Shown here in pieces: positions 58,700-64,000 of a stretch of DNA of 64,000 nucleotides. This DNA is from Bradyrhizobium diazoefficiens (lineage in GTDB: Bacteria; Pseudomonadota; Alphaproteobacteria; Rhizobiales; Xanthobacteraceae): NCBI RefSeq assembly GCF_016616425.1, contig NZ_CP067101.1, positions 1,116,001-1,180,000 of the forward strand. The letters run 5' to 3'. A program made the position numbers and the translations under genes. The notes under the pieces are model-generated. The model saw nothing but the letters and a program-made list of their open reading frames with translations. It was not told the DNA's origin and ran no database searches. Within the stretch, counting starts at the first letter, position 1, and every line of letters starts with the position of its first letter.

Positions 58700-60199
58700 G
58701 TGGCAGCGACATACCTCCAGCCGATCCAAGATCAGGATCAGCCGGACCCGCCGGCGATGCGCCCACGCGGGACGCGCGGGCTCGGTCTGTCCGGCAAGCT
58801 GCTGCTGCTCACCATTCCCCTGGTGATGATCGCGGCCATCCTGCTCTATGTGCCCGCCATCGCCAACTTCTGGGTCAACCGGCTGAACGACCGCGTGGCG
58901 GCGGCTAACACGGCGGCGCTGGTGCTGGATGCGGCGCCGCTCGGCATGGTTCCCGATTCGCTGTCGCGCCAGATCCTGAAAAGCATCAATGCCCGCGCCG
59001 TCGCCATCAAGATGGGCCAGCAGCGCCGGCTGCTCGCCAGCGACAATTTGCCGGGCGCGATCGAGCATGACATCGACCTGCGCGACATGACCGCGTGGGA
59101 CGCGATCACCGGCTCGTTCCGGATGATGCTGGACACCGGCAACCAGGCCATCCGGATCGTCGGGCCCGGCGTCGGCACGGCCCAGTTCATCGAGATCGTG
59201 ACCGACGAGCTGCCGCTGCGGCAGCAGATGTATCGGTTCTCCCGTAACGTCGTGGTGGTCGCGTTGATCATCGCGGCTCTGACCGCGGGCCTCGTCTATC
59301 TCGCGCTTCATTATCTCTTCGTGCGCCCGATGCGGCGGCTGACCGCGAGCCTGGTCGGCTTCCACGAGAACCCAGAAAGTTCGGCGGGGATCATCGTGCC
59401 GAGCCAGCGCAGCGACGAGATCGGGGTCGCCGAGCGCGAATTGTCCGACATGCAGCGCGATCTGATGTCGATGCTGAATCAGAAGAGCCGGCTCGCCGCG
59501 CTCGGCCTCGCCGTCTCCAAGATCAACCACGATCTGCGCAATCTGCTGGCCTCGGCCCAGCTTTTGTCGGACCAGCTCGCCAGCGTGCCGGATCCGCGGG
59601 TGCAGCGTTTTGCGCCGAAACTGGTGCGTTCGCTCGAGCGTGCCATCGCCTTTTGCCAATCGACATTGTCCTACGGCCGCGCCCAGGAAGCCGCACCCGA
59701 TCGCCGCATGATCCTGATCGAGCCGGTGGTGCTGGAGGTGCGCGAGACCGCGGGCCTTGCCTCCGATGCCTCGATCGCCTGGGTCGCTGCGATCGAGCGC
59801 GGGCTCGCGGTCGATGCCGATCCCGACCAGCTGTTCCGGGTGCTGCTCAATCTTGTCCGCAACGCCGCCCAGGCGCTGGAAAGCCATTCCTCCGGCGACG
59901 GTGGCCCGCAGCAGATCCGGATCACCGGAAAACGCGAAGGCGCCGTTGCGATTCTCGAGGTCTCCGACACCGGCCCCGGCGTGCCCCCGAAGACGCGCGA
60001 GCACCTGTTCGAGCCGTTCCAGACTTCCGGCCGCCCCGGCGGCAGCGGCCTTGGCCTTGCCATCGCCGCCGAGCTGGTCCGCGCCCATGGCGGCGACATT
60101 CACCTCGTCGAAGGCACGCTCGGCGCCACCTTCCGCATCGTCATCCCCGACCGCCCTGTGGAGCTCCTCTCCATCCGCAACGAACGGGCCAGGGCGTAG
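58700..60199 (+). CDS. orphan membrane sensor histidine kinase
   Basis: 499 residues from GTG. Two transmembrane helices (about 33-57 and 184-207) bracket a periplasmic sensor of about 125 residues; HAMP follows (208-260). The phospho-acceptor is probably His277 in AVSKINHDLRNLLASAQLLS, a variant H-box with HDLRN. The ATPase has an N-box LLNLVRNAAQALESH, G1 VSDTGPGVPPKTREHLFEPF and G2 RPGGSGLGLAIAAELVRAHG. No response regulator gene is adjacent, so its partner is elsewhere. The signal is unknown. Confidence 0.92.
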   Translation: MAATYLQPIQDQDQPDPPAMRPRGTRGLGLSGKLLLLTIPLVMIAAILLYVPAIANFWVNRLNDRVAAANTAALVLDAAPLGMVPDSLSRQILKSINARAVAIKMGQQRRLLASDNLPGAIEHDIDLRDMTAWDAITGSFRMMLDTGNQAIRIVGPGVGTAQFIEIVTDELPLRQQMYRFSRNVVVVALIIAALTAGLVYLALHYLFVRPMRRLTASLVGFHENPESSAGIIVPSQRSDEIGVAERELSDMQRDLMSMLNQKSRLAALGLAVSKINHDLRNLLASAQLLSDQLASVPDPRVQRFAPKLVRSLERAIAFCQSTLSYGRAQEAAPDRRMILIEPVVLEVRETAGLASDASIAWVAAIERGLAVDADPDQLFRVLLNLVRNAAQALESHSSGDGGPQQIRITGKREGAVAILEVSDTGPGVPPKTREHLFEPFQTSGRPGGSGLGLAIAAELVRAHGGDIHLVEGTLGATFRIVIPDRPVELLSIRNERARA

Positions 60200-60231
60200 T
60201 CGGCCAAAGGCCGAGCGGGGCCATGGTTTTC

Positions 60232-60326
60232 CGTCATTCCGGGACGGCGCGAAGCACCGAACCCGGAATCCAGAGGTTTTCGGCTCGAGATTCCGCATTT
60301 CTCGCTTCGCGAGCCCCGGAATGACG
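60232..60326. repeat. intergenic palindromic repeat, family E
   Basis: CGTCATTCCGGGACGGCGCG and GCCCCGGAATGACGCTG are the outer arms, with CCCGGAATCCAGAGG, CTCGAGATTCCGC inside. It lies downstream of the histidine kinase and before tRNA-Arg. Confidence 0.8.
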
Positions 60327-60471
60327 CTGCCGACCGTCATCTCCCCGCAAAATCTCCCCATCCCGGACCTTGCCAATCGGGACAAGAGCGGTTAGTCAGG
60401 GCGCTCTTTCGCACCCCTCCCGGCCTCCGGGAGATGTGTCGCGGGTAAAGCCCGCGCTGTTTGCGAAACAC

Positions 60472-60548
60472 GCGCCCGTAGCTCAGCTGGATAGAGCATC
60501 AGACTACGAATCTGAGGGTCGGACGTTCGAATCGTTCCGGGCGCGCCA
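60472..60548 (+). tRNA. tRNA-Arg (anticodon ACG)
   Basis: A 77-base cloverleaf: acceptor stem GCGCCCG / CGGGCGC, D-arm GCTCAGCTGGATAGAGC, anticodon stem-loop TCAGACTACGAATCTGA with ACG, T-arm with GTTCGAATC, and encoded CCA after discriminator G. The wobble A is normally edited to inosine by TadA to read CGU, CGC and CGA. Confidence 0.97.
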
Positions 60549-60632
60549 GTTTTCGACGAAAGGTCAGGACAACACAGCATCTGGTCGCCAGACGGGCCCG
60601 ATACCGGATGGTTGCGCCGTGTGAGGAACTGG

Positions 60633-60989
60633 ATGAAGATATCGCAGGCGTTCAAGTTCGAGGCGGCGCATCGGCTGCCAAACGTGCCGCAGACCCACCG
60701 ATGCAGCCGCATGCATGGTCATTCCTATCGGGTCGAGGTCCAATTGGACGGGCCGGTCGATCCGCACACCGGCTTCGTCGCAGACTTCTTCGACATTGAA
60801 AAATGCTTCGCCGACATCCTGGGCGCGCTGGATCACCAATGCCTGAACGAGGTCGAAGGGCTCGAGAACCCGACCGCCGAGAATATCGCGGTCTGGATCT
60901 GGGATCGGTTGAAGCCGGGCCTTCGGCAACTCGCGGCGGTCCGGGTCTTTGAAACGGCGGACTGCTGGGCCGAATATCAGGGGCAGTGA
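60633..60989 (+). CDS. queD: 6-carboxytetrahydropterin synthase QueD
   Basis: 118 residues from MKISQAFKFEAAHRLPNVPQ, with TGAGGAA upstream. Zinc and catalytic residues are seen: His in FEAAHRLP, Cys and two His in HRCSRMHGHSYRVEVQL, and LDHQCLNEVEGLENPTAENI with the catalytic His/Asp region; RVFETADCWAEY closes. It converts dihydroneopterin triphosphate to 6-carboxytetrahydropterin, the first pathway-specific step to queuosine. queC, queE and queF are not in the window. It follows the tRNA-Arg gene. Confidence 0.95.
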   Translation: MKISQAFKFEAAHRLPNVPQTHRCSRMHGHSYRVEVQLDGPVDPHTGFVADFFDIEKCFADILGALDHQCLNEVEGLENPTAENIAVWIWDRLKPGLRQLAAVRVFETADCWAEYQGQ

Positions 60990-61104
60990 CAGCGGCCCCG
61001 CGCTGAACCGGCCCGGGCCGTCACGGCTGGCATGAGACCAGCTCCCTGCTTGCCATTTCGGTCGAAAGATGGGCGTGAGGATCTGGCCGGCGCCAGATGC
61101 CCGC

Positions 61105-62130
61105 TCACGCGGTCGTGTCGTCAATCATGCGGCGAATCACCCGCTGCACGTCTGCATTCGATAGAAACAGATCGTGGTTGACGATGCCCCAGCCTTCCTG
61201 GGAAGCATCGACCACCCGCACGCCGAGCCGTGCGATGGCAGCCTTCTCGGCGGCGCCAACCCTGGTCATTCCGCCTGCGATTTGCCCCGACAGCGCCAGT
61301 GCGCGATCGTTCGTCGCGGCGATCACGGTGATCTTGCCGGCAAGCGGACCGATGCGGTGGATCGACGACGAGAACACGTCCATGTCGATATCGGGCGCGG
61401 CAAACACGACCGCGCCGATCTTGCTCGTTACAGTGTCGCCGTATCGCGCATAGAGCTGACGCAGGCTTTCGAGCGTCAGCATGGTTCCCATGCTATGCGC
61501 AATGATATGCACGCGGCCGCCGCCCGGGGCCGACACGAGGGACGAGAGCACGCGTTCGAAATCGTCGCGGGACCACATCGCACTGTCGCGGTCATAGGCA
61601 TAGTCGAAGAATCCTGCTTTGGAAGGCCATGAGAACAGCATGGTCCGGCCGTGGAACTTGATCCCATCCGAGAGATGGGCGGCATCCAGTGCCGCCGTCT
61701 CGAATGTCTGCTTGAAGCCGTGCACGTAAATCAGCGTGTCTCCTCCCCCGGCCTGCGCGACGAGATCGCCGATTTCGGCCGGCACCGGTTCGACCCGATC
61801 AATGCGCCAATCGCCAAGTCCGACCGAGGCGAGAGAAAGACGGCCCTCGTCCGGCGCCACCAGCTTTGCCCGCGCGACTGTCATTGTCGTCGCGCGCTCC
61901 GGCCCGAACCAGGGTTTCGTGCGACCGCCGTTCACGGGCTTGCGCGTCGTGGCGACGAGCAATGTAGGGTCAATAGAGAGGGATGACGCGTCGAAGCGCG
62001 CGCCGGTCGCGCCCAATCCGGCGCATCCGCCAAGCGCGAGGGCGCCGCCTGTCGACACAAGGCCGCCCAGCAGTGCACGGCGCGAAAGAGAATGATGAGA
62101 GTCGCGTTTCAGAAGACGTCGGACGATCAC
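61105..62130 (-). CDS. DUF900-type alpha/beta hydrolase lipoprotein
   Basis: 341 residues. The N-terminus has a twin-arginine-like SRRALLGGLVSTGGALALGG and a lipobox-type LALGGCAG, suggesting export and lipid anchoring. The hydrolase core includes DTLIYVHGFKQTFETAALDA (oxyanion strand), FSWPSKAGFFDYAYDRDS, and the nucleophile elbow VHIIAHSMGTMLTLESLRQL with Ser. AAPDIDMDVF follows, and the catalytic His is probably in the GWGIVNHDLFLSN region. DUF900 members are cell-surface esterase-like proteins of unknown substrate. Confidence 0.87.
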   Translation of the reverse strand: MIVRRLLKRDSHHSLSRRALLGGLVSTGGALALGGCAGLGATGARFDASSLSIDPTLLVATTRKPVNGGRTKPWFGPERATTMTVARAKLVAPDEGRLSLASVGLGDWRIDRVEPVPAEIGDLVAQAGGGDTLIYVHGFKQTFETAALDAAHLSDGIKFHGRTMLFSWPSKAGFFDYAYDRDSAMWSRDDFERVLSSLVSAPGGGRVHIIAHSMGTMLTLESLRQLYARYGDTVTSKIGAVVFAAPDIDMDVFSSSIHRIGPLAGKITVIAATNDRALALSGQIAGGMTRVGAAEKAAIARLGVRVVDASQEGWGIVNHDLFLSNADVQRVIRRMIDDTTA

Positions 62131-62338
62131 ACGAAACCTTTGGGAACTTTGCCCACCGTAGTGCCGCCCCGCCTAGCTCCCTGAATGACAATGGGGGCGA
62201 GAAGACGGCAGCGATCGATCCGAACGAGGTTTCCGAGCCGAGCCGGCGGTCAACAGATCAGCGGCGGGCGCTGCAAGTCCCCGAGGGGCGGCGGCGAGAC
62301 AGCATGCTTCCAGGACCTGGGCCGGACCGATACCTTGA
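62131..62338. other. gene-free stretch upstream of the hydrolase gene
   Basis: No gene, repeat of the named families or strong promoter was seen. It must contain the start signals of the hydrolase gene. Together with 62339-62649 it forms a 500-base decayed patch. Confidence 0.4.
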
Positions 62339-62449
62339 CGTGCGTCGCGCGCGCTGACGGCGGAATCCATTCTGCACACGTCGGAATGGATCTGGCTCTA
62401 CGGAAAGCTCGGTTACACCGGCGATTACGAATTCATCTATTTCGAGTGA
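62339..62449 (+). pseudogene. C-terminal fragment of an unidentified gene
   Basis: An open frame of about 37 codons ends LHTSEWIWLYGKLGYTGDYE FIYFE and a TGA stop. The composition (aromatic-rich, non-repetitive, not Arg/Pro-biased) looks like genuine protein sequence, but a TGA sits directly upstream in frame and no start exists. I do not recognise the parent family. Confidence 0.4.
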
Positions 62450-62493
62450 ACGGGCGCTCCTCATGGACATCAAGACTGCCAAGGCGGCCTGCC

Positions 62494-62610
62494 GGCAAGG
62501 TGAGCTACCGCGGCATCGTGACCCACGAGTTCGCGCTCGATGACGTCAGCGACGCACTGGACCTGATGCGCAGCGGCACATCGGGGCGAATCCTGCTGAA
62601 CATCAGCTGA
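62494..62610 (+). pseudogene. C-terminal fragment of a zinc-type alcohol dehydrogenase
   Basis: The last 38 codons read GKVSYRGIVTHEFALDDVSD, ALDLMRSGTSGRILLNIS, which matches the C-terminal end of medium-chain zinc-binding dehydrogenases (the VTHxFxLDDVxEALDLMRSGxxGRI pattern). Nothing upstream in the same frame resembles the NAD or zinc domains. It is a 3' remnant, probably left by a deletion. Confidence 0.65.
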
Positions 62611-62649
62611 GTGCGGCGGCGAGGTCGCACGGCCGGCCGCAAGTCTGCT

Positions 62650-63874
62650 CTAGGCTGCGGCGCAGACGCCGGCGGCACGCCGATGCTGGCGCTGCAGCAG
62701 CCAGGCTGCGATTGCCATGTTCACGATATTCCAGGCAATGCCGTTGACCAGCGCCGAAGCGTAGGAGCCGGTCCAGTCGCGCGCCGGCCATCCAGCCACC
62801 GAGCGCCATGCCGGCGAGCGTGACCGAGATGGCGAGGCTGATGCGAAAGCCGGCTTCATGTGCCGGGAACAGCTCGCGAATGATCACTGCGTAACTCGGC
62901 ACGATGCCGCCCTGCGCCAGGCCGAAAACGGCGGACACGACGTAAAGAGAGACCGGCCCGTTGAACGGCAGATAAAGTGCGAGAGCCATGGCCTGCATCG
63001 CCGAGCCCAGCAGCAAGGTTGGCAGGCCGCCGATGAAGTTCAGCACCCAACCGAAGATCAGACGGCTCGCCACACCAAAGCCGAGCATGACCGCAAGCAT
63101 CTCGGCGCCGCGCGCCGGGCCGTAGCCGAGGTCGCCGCAATAGGCGACCAAATGGACCTGCGGCATCGACATGGCGATGCAGCAGCACATCCCGGCCAGG
63201 GCCAGAAGGCCCTGGGTGACGGCCGGTGGCAGGCCGACGGCCTGCATCGTGTTGCCGCTGCTCGCCGCTTCGCGCGCAGCCGTGGGGGATGCCGGCCGTC
63301 GCCGCAGAACCAGACAGAGTGGCAACATCGTCGCCAGACAGAACAGGCCAATGCCGATATGGGTCTGTCGCCAGCCGTGCGCGGCGATGGCATGCTGGAC
63401 GATGGGTGGCCAGACCACGCCGGCAAGGGAGCTGCCGGCCGTCGCCAGGGAAATGGCGAGGCCGCGGTGCCTGTCGAACCACAGCGAGACGTCGGCCACC
63501 AGAGGCGCGAAGCTGGCTGCGCCGCCGAGGCCGATCGTGACACCGCAGACCATTGCGAACACCGGCAGGCTCGGAGCGAAGGCGGTGAGGACGTAGCCGA
63601 GGCTCATCAGGATCGTGCCGCCGGCGAGGGGCAGCATGATGCCGAAGCGGTCCGCCAAGCGGCCGACAATGATGCCGCCGATCATGAATCCGGTGATGGC
63701 GAGCGCATAGGGCAAGGTCGCTTCGGCGCGGGGCGCATTGAAATCGGCCTGCACCGCCGGCAACGCTACGACCAGCGACCACATCCCGACGCAGCCCAAT
63801 GTGCTGAGAATGATGCAGACGGTGAGGCGAATCCAGGAATATGAATTTTCGATCGACGGCTTTTGAGGCGACAC
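62650..63874 (-). pseudogene. MFS transporter with a frameshift before the last helix
   Basis: From a GTG start the frame encodes about eleven MFS helices (IRLTVCIILSTLGCVGMWSL, GFMIGGIIVGRLADRFGIML, LATAGSSLAGVVWPPIVQHA, FGLAQGGIVPSYAVIIRELF, GMALGGWMAGA) and then turns to Arg-rich noise until a stop at 62603. The expected ending lies in the neighbouring frame: DWTGSYASALVNGIAWNIVN, MAIAAWLLQRQHRRA, stop at 62650. A one- or two-base change near 62780 explains this. It resembles monocarboxylate/oxalate-type transporters. A sequencing error cannot be excluded. Confidence 0.75.
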
Positions 63875-64000
63875 TGCGGCAGGTTTCCTCGGGCTGCGCT
63901 AGGATCGGCCCTGGGGTATCGCTCGCCTTCACCCGTGACAAAGCAGGATTTCTCTTTTGTCGAGCGAGCGAAACTCATGCATCCTCGCGGTCTTCCCGCG
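63875..64000. other. right edge of the window, no gene seen
   Basis: The 126 bases upstream of the MFS gene probably hold its promoter. Nothing further can be supported before the sequence ends. Confidence 0.4.

Noticed and set aside
62185..62493. Upstream part of the 141-codon plus-strand frame ending in the dehydrogenase-like tail
   Set aside because: Only the last 38 codons resemble a known family; the rest is Arg/Gly-rich noise without a ribosome site, so the frame was not called as a gene.
60472..64000. Genomic island inserted at tRNA-Arg
   Set aside because: No integrase, no duplicated tRNA 3' end and no clear composition change were seen; queD and the hydrolase look native.

Overview
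The window looks like chromosomal housekeeping DNA from a Bradyrhizobium-type alphaproteobacterium (order Rhizobiales/Hyphomicrobiales). The basis is very high GC, many GTG starts, a class I lysyl-tRNA synthetase, a LexA-type site of the alphaproteobacterial form GAAC-N7-GAAC, a typical family content (DUF952, DUF2865, DUF1036, DUF3237), and many short palindromic intergenic repeats of the kind seen in Bradyrhizobium and its relatives. The assignment is by recognition, not by a database search.

Layout. 0-5 kb: the 3' end of an ATP-dependent repair ligase, a small membrane protein, an MBL-fold hydrolase, a MATE exporter, and pyrD with a coupled DUF952 gene. 5-9.8 kb: regulators and small metabolic units, namely an S24-like regulator whose catalytic Ser appears lost, a TetR gene divergent from an NTF2/DUF3237 pair around a perfect palindrome, and a class II aldolase divergent from a ketopantoate-reductase-like enzyme. 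9.8-17.5 kb: class I lysS, a periplasmic solute-binding protein, SCO with a small membrane protein, a ClpP-like periplasmic protein, a flavin dehydrogenase, a decayed esterase gene, RidA and a SnoaL-like protein. 17.6-21.5 kb: an Lhr-type helicase and PdeM nuclease, functional partners of the ligase at the left edge, followed by an unknown gene with a LexA-like box. 21.6-35.9 kb: DUF2865, pyrE, GST, LysE, polA, an acyltransferase, UDP-glucose dehydrogenase, hrpB, a retropepsin-like protease and phosphoglucomutase/phosphomannomutase. 36-37.2 kb: a complete IS481-family element inserted into an intergenic repeat. 37.3-49.4 kb: lrp/pfkB/nudC/HIT, the SRP RNA gene, dnaX-ybaB-recR, ampG, rmuC, and def-fmt-truA. 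49.7-58.5 kb: a long minus-strand series rpmH-rnpA-yidC-yihA-DUF423-argB-DUF1036-nucleotidase-dapD-dapE. 58.7-64 kb: an orphan histidine kinase, tRNA-Arg(ACG), queD, a lipoprotein hydrolase, and a decaying patch with a dehydrogenase fragment and a frameshifted MFS gene.

How genes work together. The ligase, Lhr-like helicase and PdeM belong to one DNA-repair set that is split here by about 17 kb. pyrD and pyrE serve pyrimidine synthesis. dnaX-ybaB-recR couples replication and recombination. def-fmt process and make formyl-Met. dapD/dapE feed lysine and peptidoglycan synthesis, argB feeds arginine, and rpmH/rnpA/yidC/yihA serve translation, RNA processing and membrane insertion. No prophage, CRISPR array, plasmid function or secondary-metabolite cluster was seen. 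The most unusual signals are the palindromic repeat fixed in frame inside the helicase gene, the LexA-like box before an unknown gene beside the repair genes, a DNA polymerase I whose proofreading residues look lost, and an IS that split a palindromic repeat with a clean 5-bp target duplication.
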